From Flagellimonas eckloniae (lineage in GTDB: Bacteria; Bacteroidota; Bacteroidia; Flavobacteriales; Flavobacteriaceae): a stretch of DNA of 64,000 nt. This document shows, piece after piece, positions 28,231 to 37,550 of this stretch. Numbering within the stretch: position 1 is the first letter of the stretch; each line of letters begins with the position of its first letter. Below the pieces are notes generated by a model, which saw only the letters and a list, made by a program, of their open reading frames with translations, searched no databases and had not been told where the DNA came from. Location of the stretch: contig NZ_LCTZ01000002.1 in NCBI RefSeq assembly GCF_001413955.1, positions 3,458,501 to 3,522,500 on the forward strand, given 5' to 3'. The position numbers and the translations under genes were made by a program.

Positions 28231-29763
28231 ATGTCAGATATTGTAAAACCAGCCAGTGAAAAGGAGCTTTTTGGGCATCCACAAGGTCTTTTCTATTTGT
28301 TCTTTGCCGAATTATGGGAGCGTTTCAGTTTCTATGGGATGCGGGCCTTGCTCACCCTGTATATGGTCAATGTTATATTCGAGGCCTTATCAACAAGAGA
28401 TTATGCTGCAGCTGCAGTATATGCTTCTTATGGTTCTTTGGTCTATGCATCAACAGTAATTGGAGGAAAAATATCGGATTCTATTCTAGGTATGCGTTCT
28501 TCAATTTTTTTGGGTGGTATTTTAATGGCGTTGGGGCATTTTGTATTGGCCATCGAGAACAATACAGCCTTCTTTTTGGCCTTGGCATTTATTATAGTTG
28601 GGAATGGATTTTTTAAACCTAACATATCAACATTTGTAGGAACCTTGTACAAAGATGGGGATACCAGAAAAGATTCTGGATTTACTATTTTTTATATGGG
28701 TATCAATATTGGTGGCTTCATATCACCTCTACTATGCGGATGGCTGGGAGAAACGTATGGATGGCATTATGGTTTTGGTTTGGCCGGAATAGGAATGCTT
28801 ACAGGATTACTTTTCTTTTGGAGCGGGATAAAAAAGAACGTTTTTGGTGAAGGGGGCAAACCACCGAGTGTTGAGGTTTATGAGAAAAAAGTGATAGGAA
28901 TTCCTCAAAAACACCTTATTCCAATTTTAGCATTTTTATCAGCTCCTTTGATTGCGTATTTATTGCATTCCTATAAATCTTTAGGAGGTGAAGGAAGTTT
29001 TTTTGAGGATCAAAACATTGTAAATGTATTGTTCAAATTGATTGGAGTGGCAATTTTAGTTTACATGGGTATGATAATGATTAAATCTACCTTGGATGAG
29101 CGAAAAAAGCTTTTTATGGCTTTATTGATTACTTTTTTCATGACCATATTTTGGGGGTTTCATGAGTTACATGGTAGTGTAATTACCCTTTTTGCAGCCA
29201 GAAATGTGAACTTGTCCCTCATTAATGCAAGTCAGACCAACGCCTTGAATTCCATGTTCATCTTTATTTTGGCGATTCCAATTTCATTGGTTTGGACGTA
29301 TTTAGCAAAAAAGAAATTAAATCCAAGAACGCCCTATAAATTTGGTTTGGGTCTGGTTTTGGCTGGTTTAAGTTTTTACGTGGTGTCCCTAAGCGGCGGA
29401 GCGGCGGATGAAAATGGAATGGTGCCATTTTCTTATTTACTCTGGCTATATTTTATATTATCAGTTGGAGAATTATTTATGTCACCTGTTGGACTTTCAA
29501 AGATTACTGATTTATCACCAAAAAGAATTGTGGCATTTATGATGGGAGTTTGGTTTCTTTCCTCTGCTTTTGCTTTTCAAGTGGTTGGTTTTATTTCGAA
29601 ACAACTGGCTATTGAAAGCACAGATAGCAATGTGGGTGGTTTGGATACGCTTGATGTATATTTAGACGGTTTTCGCTTAATTGCAATATATGCCTTGGTT
29701 GCGGGAATTGTGGTATTGGTGTTTGGTCCGCTCATGAAAAAGTTGATGGGCAACGTTCACTGA
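28231..29763 (+). CDS. POT-family peptide:proton symporter
   Basis: A 510-residue major facilitator with about 12-14 hydrophobic segments. The N-terminus carries the POT signature (FFAELWERFSFYGMRALL, about residues 24-41) including the ERFSYYG-type motif of proton coupling, and SVGELFMSPVGLSKI occurs in the second half. It imports di- and tripeptides driven by protons. Immediately downstream of the DPP IV gene, it fits a dipeptide-salvage role. Its stop abuts the convergent comEC stop at 29764. Confidence 0.93.
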   Translation: MSDIVKPASEKELFGHPQGLFYLFFAELWERFSFYGMRALLTLYMVNVIFEALSTRDYAAAAVYASYGSLVYASTVIGGKISDSILGMRSSIFLGGILMALGHFVLAIENNTAFFLALAFIIVGNGFFKPNISTFVGTLYKDGDTRKDSGFTIFYMGINIGGFISPLLCGWLGETYGWHYGFGLAGIGMLTGLLFFWSGIKKNVFGEGGKPPSVEVYEKKVIGIPQKHLIPILAFLSAPLIAYLLHSYKSLGGEGSFFEDQNIVNVLFKLIGVAILVYMGMIMIKSTLDERKKLFMALLITFFMTIFWGFHELHGSVITLFAARNVNLSLINASQTNALNSMFIFILAIPISLVWTYLAKKKLNPRTPYKFGLGLVLAGLSFYVVSLSGGAADENGMVPFSYLLWLYFILSVGELFMSPVGLSKITDLSPKRIVAFMMGVWFLSSAFAFQVVGFISKQLAIESTDSNVGGLDTLDVYLDGFRLIAIYALVAGIVVLVFGPLMKKLMGNVH

Positions 29764-31781
29764 TTAATCCAAATCAAAAATATAATATCCCTTTTCACCA
29801 GTACTGTGGAAAGGGATTTCTTTTTTACTACACGTTCGTTTCCAACGTTCAATGTAGCTTGGGTAGTTGCTACCATCAGCAATAACAATTTTTGGTTGGA
29901 TTGAATCGATTACGCGTTCCAGATTTACCTTGGGGGATTGTGTGAGCAGCAAAAAATCTTGGACCTCCATTTTTGGATAAATACCTGAACTATCCAATAC
30001 ATACAAACTTTTTCCATTGATATTATAGCTGTTATTTAGTTCATGAACAGCAATGGATTTGATTCGTTCCGCAATTTTGTAATCATTTATGGAGCTTTTT
30101 ATGTTGCTGGTATCCTCAGCATAAGTAGTAAGGATTTTTCCAGTTTGATGAAGCAATATTGTATTCTTGGATTTATGCAATAGGATAAAAGCTTCTTTGT
30201 TCTGCACTTTTACCTGAGTCCAAATAGTCCAGCCCTGTAATGCTACAATTCCAAGTAAAAGTGCAATGGCGTTTTTAAATCTTGGTTTGGAAAGAAATAC
30301 GATCAAGGCAATGATAAACAGATACGCTAAAACCATTTGGATGTTATCAAAAGGAATATCTTTTATTATAAACCCTTCTTGCCGGGCAACCCAGTCTACT
30401 ATAGCATTCATGGTGTTGATTACTTGGTTGTAAGCGTAAACCATAAAATTGGGTAGACTATAAAAATGGACAGCAGAATAACCAAAACGCCCATTCCAAG
30501 AATAAAACCTAAGAATGGAATGATTAGAAGATTGGATACAAAGAACAAAGCCGGAAATTGATGGAAGTAAAAAAGACTGATGGGTAAAACACCCAATTGT
30601 GCCGCAACGCTTACGGAAAACAATTGCCATATTTTTTGAATTAGATAATTTTCAGGAAACCAGAATTGCTGGAGTTTCGGATAAATCCAAACAATGGCAA
30701 AAACTGCCGCGTAGCTCATTTGAAACCCTACCTGGAATAAAAACAAGGGCTTTATTAGCAAAATGAAGAACATGGATAAGGCAATACTATTAAAAGCATT
30801 GGTGGGTCTATTCAGATACATTGCATAGGCTAAAAAGGAGAACATGGTCACAGCTCTTACAATAGAAGGGGAAAGTCCTGCTATAAAAGCGTAAGCCCAA
30901 AGTAAAAAGACAATCAACACCAATTTTATGCCTTTCCCTTTAGGGAATCGTTCTATGGGATTTAGCAAAAATTGGAGTAACAACAGGAGAATACCCACAT
31001 GAAGCCCGGAAACGGCCAAAATATGAACGGCTCCGGCATTTTTGTAATTGTTATAGGTGCTTTCCGAAATGTCGCTACGTTGACCCAGCAATAAAGCTTG
31101 AATTACAGCTAGTTCATCTTCTCCAAAGTCTTTGGTTTTTAATTTTGTTATTATGTGCTCCCGGAAATTGGAGGCTAGGCCATAAATTGTTGTAGAAGCA
31201 CTTTCTTTGAAAATATAGTCTTTTGAATTGACCCTGATCTGATGGTAAATCCCCAGCTTTTTCAAATAATCCTTATAATCAAATTGGTGCGGATTTAAAG
31301 ACGGTTTGATTGTTTCCGCTTTTGAAAATACAATGAGTTCGTCATCAACTTTTAGCTTTTTTGCTGTGGAATCTATCGGAAAATTCAAAATCAAGTTTCC
31401 GGAACTTTGTTCATTTTCCAGGGAAATTACGTTCACCACATAGCGTTGGGTAAATGGATTGGGTTTAAGAACTTCCCTAATCTTAAGTTCCCACAGTTTT
31501 TGTTCAGTAAAGTTTTTCTTTGAATAATGGGTTGGAAGACTTTTGGATTGAGCTACGGTAACAATAAAAATTCCCAAAAGTGATGTGGCAAAAACAAAAA
31601 TTAATTCGAAATAAGGAAATCCATTACGAGTTTGTTTCCTTTTGGCCCAAAACAATAACAGAAGCAGGGTTAAAATACAATAGACAGGAACTCGCCAATC
31701 AACCTGAATATTAAAACCTATGACAATGCCTATAATTAGACATAACGTCAATTTTATAGATACAAAATTAAAAAGTTGCAT
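29764..31781 (-). pseudogene. comEC: comEC/rec2-type DNA-uptake channel, frameshifted
   Basis: Two overlapping frames encode one ComEC-like protein. The 5' part (31781 to 30420, from MQLFNFVS) has an N-terminal DUF4131-like region and competence membrane domain, including ALLLGQRSDIS and HILAVSGLHVGIL. The C-terminal part continues in another frame to 29764 (VINTMNAIVDWVARQEGF onward). Adding one base to the five-A run at 30462-30466 (plus strand) would join them as SIFYSLPNFMV and give about 672 residues, a normal length. Either a real frameshift or a sequence error. Its start overlaps the NlpC/P60 stop by one base. The protein would form the inner-membrane channel for DNA uptake. Confidence 0.82.
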
Positions 31782-32326
31782 TATAGAATTCGCATGGCCT
31801 TTACAAAAGCATAATTCCAATAGCCTTCCCGTAAGGAAGATACGATTACACCTCTCGAGGTTGAGGCGTGAATAAATTTTATGTCGTTTCCTTTAACATC
31901 AACAACTAAACCTACATGGTTTATACGTTTTCCGCTTTTACCGGTCTTAAAGAAAAGAAGGTCGCCCTTCTGTACTTGACCTACTTTTATGCGTTTTCCC
32001 TCCTCTGCCATTTGGTAGGAAACCCGAGGAAAAACAATATCATTTTCTTTTAAAGCAACATATACTAAACCGGAACAATCCATTCCCTTTCGTGTAGTGC
32101 CTCCAAACTTGTACCGTGTACCTGAAAAGGTCAACGCCGTAGCGATAATATTTTCGGCTTTTTTGTCCTTTCGTTCTTCTTTTTTGCTTTTTTCGGGGAG
32201 CGTGGTGTTTTCAGCAGTACCCTCAACAGTAACGGTTCGGGGAGTGCTGTAGGTTCTTTTTTTCTTGGCCGACCCACAGCCAATAATGGTTAAAAGAGCT
32301 AGAAAATAGAGTGTTTTCCGTAACAT
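31781..32326 (-). CDS. NlpC/P60 (C40) peptidase lipoprotein
   Basis: A 181-residue lipoprotein (LTIIGC, C17) with a charged linker and a C-terminal NlpC/P60 domain that cleaves peptidoglycan stem peptides. The catalytic set is visible: C84 in DCSGLVY, H137 in NHVGLVV and H153. It ends with a stop that overlaps the ATG of comEC by one base, so the two are transcriptionally and translationally coupled. A wall hydrolase beside an envelope DNA channel is a common arrangement. Length fits Spr-like enzymes. Confidence 0.9.
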   Translation of the reverse strand: MLRKTLYFLALLTIIGCGSAKKKRTYSTPRTVTVEGTAENTTLPEKSKKEERKDKKAENIIATALTFSGTRYKFGGTTRKGMDCSGLVYVALKENDIVFPRVSYQMAEEGKRIKVGQVQKGDLLFFKTGKSGKRINHVGLVVDVKGNDIKFIHASTSRGVIVSSLREGYWNYAFVKAMRIL

Positions 32327-32358
32327 CCAAGATACTATTTCATTCTTGGTCGCTAAAT

Positions 32359-33471
32359 CTAAGCATTTTCGATGATTAATTTAGCCGCCAATTGACTCGC
32401 ACCTTTTCCGCCCAATTTGTTTTTTAGCAATTTATAGTCTTCCAAAATGCGGTCTCTATCATTCCCTTCTATAATTTTTGAAAGCTCAGTTTTGAGGTTA
32501 GAAGTAGTTAAATCACTTTGAATCAGTTCTTTGACAACTTCTCTATCCATAATTAGATTCACTAGTGAAATAAAATCCAAGGTGATGATTCGTTTAGCAA
32601 TTTGATAGGAAATCCAATTTCCTTTATAGCATACCACTTGAGGGATGCCAAAAAGAGCGGTTTCCAGGGTCGCAGTGCCGCTGGTTACCAATGCGGCATG
32701 CGAATGCTTTAATAGGGAATAAGTTTGATTGGATACGTATCCTACATTATTTTCTTTTAGAAAGGAGGCATAAAAGTCATTTGGTAAGCTGGGGGCACCA
32801 GCTATAACAAACTGATAATTTGGAAAATCGTCAGAAATAGATAGCATTATGTGCAACATCTTTTGAACCTCTTGTTTTCTACTTCCAGGTAATAGCGCAA
32901 TTAGGGGTTTTTTGGAATCCAACCCGTTTTCTTTTCTGAAAGTGGGTTCATCAACAATTTTGGTATTTTCAATGGCATCAATCAATGGATGACCAACAAA
33001 GTGCACAGGGTAATTATGTTTTTTTTCGTAAAACTCCTTTTCAAACGGAAGTATCACATACATGGCATCAATATCCCGTTTAATTTTTTCAATTCTACCT
33101 TCTCGTGAAGCCCAAATTTGTGGTGAAATGTAATAGTTGGTAGTAAAATTATTTTTCTTCGCCCATTTTGCGATACGCAGGTTAAAACCGGAAAAATCGA
33201 TAAAAATAATGAGGTCTGGTGCAAATTTCTGAATGTCTTCCTTGCAAAAAGCAATGTTCTTGAAGATAGTGGGGATATTTTTAAGAACTTCCAGAAACCC
33301 CATAAAGGCCATGTCCTTGTAATGTTTGGCCAATTCCCCGCCTGCCTTTTGCATTAAATCGCCACCCCAACAACGAATTTGAGCCTTCTCATCCTCTATT
33401 TTAAGGGCCTTGATAAGATTGGAGCCGTGAAGGTCTCCAGAAGCTTCACCTGCTATAATGTAGTACTTCAT
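32359..33471 (-). CDS. lpxB: lipid-A-disaccharide synthase
   Basis: A 370-residue LpxB glycosyltransferase that joins UDP-2,3-diacylglucosamine and lipid X to the lipid A disaccharide. The N-terminal GEASGDLHG (8-16), RCWGGDLMQKAG, the DFSGFNLRIA segment, LLPGSRKQEV in the middle and ALVTSGTATLETAL near the C-terminus are family hallmarks. It is full length and lies in the minus-strand group surE-small membrane gene-lpxB-NlpC. A lipid A gene confirms a Gram-negative outer membrane. Confidence 0.94.
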   Translation of the reverse strand: MKYYIIAGEASGDLHGSNLIKALKIEDEKAQIRCWGGDLMQKAGGELAKHYKDMAFMGFLEVLKNIPTIFKNIAFCKEDIQKFAPDLIIFIDFSGFNLRIAKWAKKNNFTTNYYISPQIWASREGRIEKIKRDIDAMYVILPFEKEFYEKKHNYPVHFVGHPLIDAIENTKIVDEPTFRKENGLDSKKPLIALLPGSRKQEVQKMLHIMLSISDDFPNYQFVIAGAPSLPNDFYASFLKENNVGYVSNQTYSLLKHSHAALVTSGTATLETALFGIPQVVCYKGNWISYQIAKRIITLDFISLVNLIMDREVVKELIQSDLTTSNLKTELSKIIEGNDRDRILEDYKLLKNKLGGKGASQLAAKLIIENA

Positions 33472-33503
33472 TAAAAAAGTTCAAATTCAAAACATCACCT
33501 TAA

Positions 33504-33791
33504 TCAACTAAAAAACTTATAGTATAAAATTACCAAAGCAGTTAGCAAGGTGGCAATCATAACTCCTCGTGCTCTGTAATCCCGTTTTAAGCGCAGAAAA
33601 CCAAAAAAAGCAACTAGGTTCAATATGGCACCAAGTGCCAACAAGCTTCCTATATGTCCTTGAACTATTGCTGCCTCAAAGGTTTCAGCAATTCCCAAAT
33701 CAGAAAAAATCAAGATATAGAGCAAAGTACCAATGGTATTCGCAATTACCCCTACAACAAAACCTATAATAATTTCTTTCCTAGTGTTCAT
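33504..33791 (-). CDS. small three-helix membrane protein
   Basis: A 95-residue protein with three hydrophobic segments (about 8-28, 46-66 and 74-92). It starts inside the end of surE (11-base overlap) and is followed 32 bases later by lpxB, so it belongs to the same operon. No family is recognised. The small size and overlap support it being a translated accessory gene. Confidence 0.65.
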   Translation of the reverse strand: MNTRKEIIIGFVVGVIANTIGTLLYILIFSDLGIAETFEAAIVQGHIGSLLALGAILNLVAFFGFLRLKRDYRARGVMIATLLTALVILYYKFFS

Positions 33792-34560
33792 TTAAGTTCC
33801 AATTGTTTACTTGGGAAATTACATGATGTGCGGTAAGGTCAAATTGGGTGGGGACCACAGAAACATAACCTTGTCCCAGAGCCCAAATATCGGTATCCTC
33901 ACCTTTGTCAAGCAATTCAAATTCACCAGTTAACCAATAATAGTCTTTTCCCGTAGGGCTGGTTCGTTTATCAAACTGTTCTTTCCAGTTGGCCTTGGCC
34001 TGTCTGCAAACCTTTATTCCCTTGGGTTCGGCATCGGTTTTTGGAATATTGACATTGAGGACAGTACCTTTTGGGATTCCGTGTGCCAATGCTTCAGAAA
34101 CAATACTTTTTATCGATTTTCCCACAAAGCTAAAATCCGCTTCCCAAGAATAGTCACATAAGGAAAAACCAATGGCGGGAATACCTTCAATACCGGCTTC
34201 AATCGCGGCACTCATGGTTCCCGAGTAAATAACGTTTATCGAAGCATTTGAGCCATGATTGATTCCGCTTACGCAGATATCCGGTTTTCTGTCCAATATT
34301 TCTTGCAGGGCCAACTTTACACAATCGGCAGGCGTACCGCTGCAACTATATTCATGGGGAGCACCATCTTCTTGATCAATGGTCACTTTCTTTGAATACA
34401 GCGTGCTGTCTATGGTTATGGCGTGTCCCATGCCAGATTGGGGGCTATCCGGAGCCACAACAATAACCTCGCCTATCTCCTTCATTAACCGGATTAAAGT
34501 TCTAAGACCTGGGGCAGTAATTCCATCATCATTGGTAACTAAGATGAGTGGTTTTCTCAT
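33781..34560 (-). CDS. surE: 5'/3'-nucleotidase SurE
   Basis: A 259-residue metal-dependent phosphatase acting on nucleoside monophosphates. The metal site is visible as D11-D12 (TNDDGITAPG), S42 and N101 (SGINHGSN), with further SGTPADCV around residue 74. Length is typical. It heads the surE-small membrane-lpxB-NlpC-comEC run, which is a common order in flavobacteria as far as I know. Confidence 0.95.
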   Translation of the reverse strand: MRKPLILVTNDDGITAPGLRTLIRLMKEIGEVIVVAPDSPQSGMGHAITIDSTLYSKKVTIDQEDGAPHEYSCSGTPADCVKLALQEILDRKPDICVSGINHGSNASINVIYSGTMSAAIEAGIEGIPAIGFSLCDYSWEADFSFVGKSIKSIVSEALAHGIPKGTVLNVNIPKTDAEPKGIKVCRQAKANWKEQFDKRTSPTGKDYYWLTGEFELLDKGEDTDIWALGQGYVSVVPTQFDLTAHHVISQVNNWNLNEH

Positions 34561-34763
34561 TTTGTATAATTAATGCTGTAAAAATACGTTTTTCATAAGT
34601 ATATGATGTCCCAAGTGTTTAACAAAAAATTACAGTCCCTGCTCCAAACTGGCACGGTTTTTTCAGTATCTTAGGGAATTCATACGAATAGAAACGGAGA
34701 ATGATGTAATGTGGATTTGATGATAAAAAGTCAAATAATCTAGCTCCCAATAAAACCATATTT

Positions 34764-36962
34764 ATGAAGAAGAATTTCGCCTTTGCGCTTTTAGTAATTC
34801 TTGTTGCAGTAGCTTCCTGCAGTTTTACAAATAAATCATTTGAGAATGATGACAAGGATAAGTTGCTGTTGGACTTGATTACCTACGTATTGGAACGGGG
34901 ACATTATGAGCCCAAAGACTTGAACGATAATTTTTCATCAAATGTCTTTGATGATTTTGTCGATATTCTAGATCCTACAAAAAGGTATTTTTTAGCCAGC
35001 GATATCAAAGAATTTGAAAAATATAGGTTTCAAATTGATGATGAAATACGAAATACAGACATCACTTTTTTCAATGTAGTGTACCAGCGTTTAATGAAAC
35101 GTATGGATGAAGCAAAGGGAATTTATGCAGACGTACTTTCCAATCCGTTTGATTACACAATGGAGGAAGATATCAATATTGATTATCGTGATCAGGAATT
35201 CGCCTCCAACAAAAAGCAACTTAAAGAACGTTGGAGAAAACAACTGAAATATAATACTCTTGGTGTTTTTGACAACAAGGTGGACAACAAGATAGCAGAG
35301 ATGAAGGGTGGTATGGCAGGCGAAGGAGGAGACATCGCCTATGCAAGTACCGTTGTAAACTTAAAAGAGGCCAATTCGGTTTTAAAGGATGTTACCATTA
35401 CTGAAATTGAAATTGCTTCCAGAGAGAATACCAAGAACACTTTGGATGAATTCTTTGATTTTATAGAAGACTTGGAGCGCAAGGATTGGTTTGTTCAATA
35501 TATCAATACTATTGTTGACGAATTTGACCCACATACCTTTTATTTTGCTCCTGATGACAAGGAGAAATTTGATATTGGAATGTCCGGTAAGTTTGAAGGA
35601 ATAGGTGCTAGACTGCAAAAGAAACCAGAAGGAGCCAGGATTATGGAAATTATTTCCGGAGGCCCGGTATGGAGGGAACAAAGCTTGGAAGTTGGTGATG
35701 AAATTTTGAAAGTAGGGCAAGATGGCGAAGAACCTATTGACATCGTTGGAATGCGTTTGGATGATGCCATTAAATTGATAAAAGGACAAAAAGGAACCGT
35801 TGTTGACCTTACCGTTAGACGAGTAGATGGTACTATTGAAGAAGTCTCCATAACCAGGGATGTAGTCATGTTGGAAGAATCCTATGCAAAGTCCGCTACC
35901 GTAAAAGGTGACGATCATAAATATGGTCTCATCAATTTACCTAAATTTTATGTAGATTTTGAAGATTATACCGAAAGAAACGCGGCTTCAGATGTTGCCA
36001 AAGAAGTTGAGCGACTAAAGGAAGAAGGCGTTGAAGGGATTGTTTTGGATTTAAGGGACAATGGAGGCGGTTCGTTAAAAACTGTTGTGGAAATGGCAGG
36101 TCTTTTCATTAAAGATGGCCCAATTGTGCAGGTACGCTCTTCAGGACAGCGAAAAGAAGTGCATGAAGATAAGGATGAGCGCATTCAGTGGGATGGCCCA
36201 TTGGTTATTTTGGTGAACGAATTATCTGCTTCGGCTTCCGAAATTTTGGCAGCTGCCATGCAGGATTATAAAAGAGCTGTTGTTATTGGAAGCAAGCAAA
36301 CCTTTGGAAAAGGGACTGTTCAGAATGTAATTCCTTTGGATAATATAGTACGAAGCAATGAACACGGGGATTTGGGTGCAATTAAACTTACCACCCAAAA
36401 ATTCTATAGGATCAATGGAGGCTCTACACAGTTGGAAGGAGTTAAAAGTGATATTGTGGTACCAGACCGATACAGTTACATAGATCTTGGAGAACGAGAT
36501 CAAGAAAATCCATTGGGTTGGGATAAAATCACACCTGCCGATTATGAGATATGGGATGGTTATATCGATTTTGAAACTACCATTGCCAATAGTAAAAAAC
36601 GAATGGAAGGCAACCAACAGATAAAGTTGATTGAGGACAATGCCAAATGGTTAAAAGAGCAGCAAGATGAAACTATTGTTTCCTTAAGCTATGATTCCTA
36701 TAAAAGCAGGGAGCAACAGGCTAAAAAACGCGCGGAACAATTTAAGAGCTTAAGGGAATATGATTCCAAACTTACGTTCGGATCTTTAAAATACGAAACA
36801 GAATTGTTTACCAAAGACTCAGTGCTACGGGAAAAAAGAAATCGCTGGCACAAAAATTTGGCAAAAGACATTTATGTTGAAGAAGCAGTAAATGTGCTAA
36901 AAGACTTGAAATTGAACAATATTAAAGGAGCCGAAAGAAAATTGGCCAGTGTAAAAGGATAA
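34764..36962 (+). CDS. carboxy-terminal processing protease (Tsp/Prc, S41)
   Basis: A 732-residue periplasmic protease. The N-terminus has a lipobox-like VASC, so it may be membrane tethered. A PDZ domain (about residues 265-350, GIGARLQKKPEG and VGDEILKV) precedes the peptidase core, where S490 of SASASE and K516 of TFGKGTVQ form the Ser/Lys dyad. A DUF3340-type C-terminal region ends the protein. It degrades or trims proteins from their C-termini. It is single, with its own terminator (36986-37015). Confidence 0.92.
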   Translation: MKKNFAFALLVILVAVASCSFTNKSFENDDKDKLLLDLITYVLERGHYEPKDLNDNFSSNVFDDFVDILDPTKRYFLASDIKEFEKYRFQIDDEIRNTDITFFNVVYQRLMKRMDEAKGIYADVLSNPFDYTMEEDINIDYRDQEFASNKKQLKERWRKQLKYNTLGVFDNKVDNKIAEMKGGMAGEGGDIAYASTVVNLKEANSVLKDVTITEIEIASRENTKNTLDEFFDFIEDLERKDWFVQYINTIVDEFDPHTFYFAPDDKEKFDIGMSGKFEGIGARLQKKPEGARIMEIISGGPVWREQSLEVGDEILKVGQDGEEPIDIVGMRLDDAIKLIKGQKGTVVDLTVRRVDGTIEEVSITRDVVMLEESYAKSATVKGDDHKYGLINLPKFYVDFEDYTERNAASDVAKEVERLKEEGVEGIVLDLRDNGGGSLKTVVEMAGLFIKDGPIVQVRSSGQRKEVHEDKDERIQWDGPLVILVNELSASASEILAAAMQDYKRAVVIGSKQTFGKGTVQNVIPLDNIVRSNEHGDLGAIKLTTQKFYRINGGSTQLEGVKSDIVVPDRYSYIDLGERDQENPLGWDKITPADYEIWDGYIDFETTIANSKKRMEGNQQIKLIEDNAKWLKEQQDETIVSLSYDSYKSREQQAKKRAEQFKSLREYDSKLTFGSLKYETELFTKDSVLREKRNRWHKNLAKDIYVEEAVNVLKDLKLNNIKGAERKLASVKG

Positions 36963-36985
36963 ACTTTTGCAAAAAAATATGTTTA

Positions 36986-37015
36986 AAACCGACTTCAACC
37001 AAGTCGGTTTTTTTA
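36986..37015 (+). terminator. intrinsic terminator after tsp
   Basis: AAAACCGACTT and AAGTCGGTTTT form a stem around a five-base CAACC loop, followed by a T-tract. It starts 24 bases after the protease stop and could also serve the convergent gene at 37058. Confidence 0.88.
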
Positions 37016-37057
37016 TTGCTGTGATTGGTTAGAAGGACAATTCAGCTAAACCTAAAA

Positions 37058-37498
37058 CTAGTTTTTATACTTTATTTTTTGGGTTCCTCCAGAAATTGCC
37101 ATTCCTTGGTTGTCGTATGCTGTTATTGCCATCTCTATTTCGCATTGGTCCAATAAGAAGTTGGATTCTACCCATTTGGTTTTAGAAACACAATCAATTA
37201 AAAGAGAATCTATCTCATTGTCCCTAATTGCCAATATCCATAAAAAGCGTTCAGATTTTTGTAGGTCCAACATTGTTTTATATTCAGTTGAATCGGTTTT
37301 AACTGACTCTAATTCAATAATTGTGTCCCGATAGATGGAAGTGTACTTTGTAATTTCATTTTTGTAATTAGTTGTTTTCCTGAGGTCTTTAAGAATACAG
37401 CGTACCTCAAAAGGTTTGCTAATTGTATCCTCTACAACAGTTTTTTGTGTTTTGCAACATACTAGTGTAATTGTAATTAGAATGAGTCGAATTTTCAT
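37058..37498 (-). CDS. putative lipoprotein, unknown function
   Basis: A 146-residue protein with a lipobox-like LVCC (C14-C15) and no other recognised domain. It is rich in glutamate, lysine and threonine and contains two further cysteines (about residues 34 and 105), plus a C-terminal TAYDNQGMAISGG segment. It stands alone between the Tsp protease and the DEAD-box helicase. I do not recognise a family. Confidence 0.55.
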   Translation of the reverse strand: MKIRLILITITLVCCKTQKTVVEDTISKPFEVRCILKDLRKTTNYKNEITKYTSIYRDTIIELESVKTDSTEYKTMLDLQKSERFLWILAIRDNEIDSLLIDCVSKTKWVESNFLLDQCEIEMAITAYDNQGMAISGGTQKIKYKN

Positions 37499-37550
37499 AA
37501 AGATGCCATTGAAATGAGGTATAACGCCCTACTAAATGTAGTTTTTACAA

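Noticed and set aside
29764..30630. A separate 288-residue gene at the 3' end of comEC
   Set aside because: It is the out-of-frame C-terminus of ComEC; its first 60 residues read through the other frame and have no membrane logic of their own.
35382..36617. Minus-strand open frames inside the Tsp protease gene
   Set aside because: Antisense to a well-supported protease; no domain or ribosome-binding site, and composition matches antisense codon bias.
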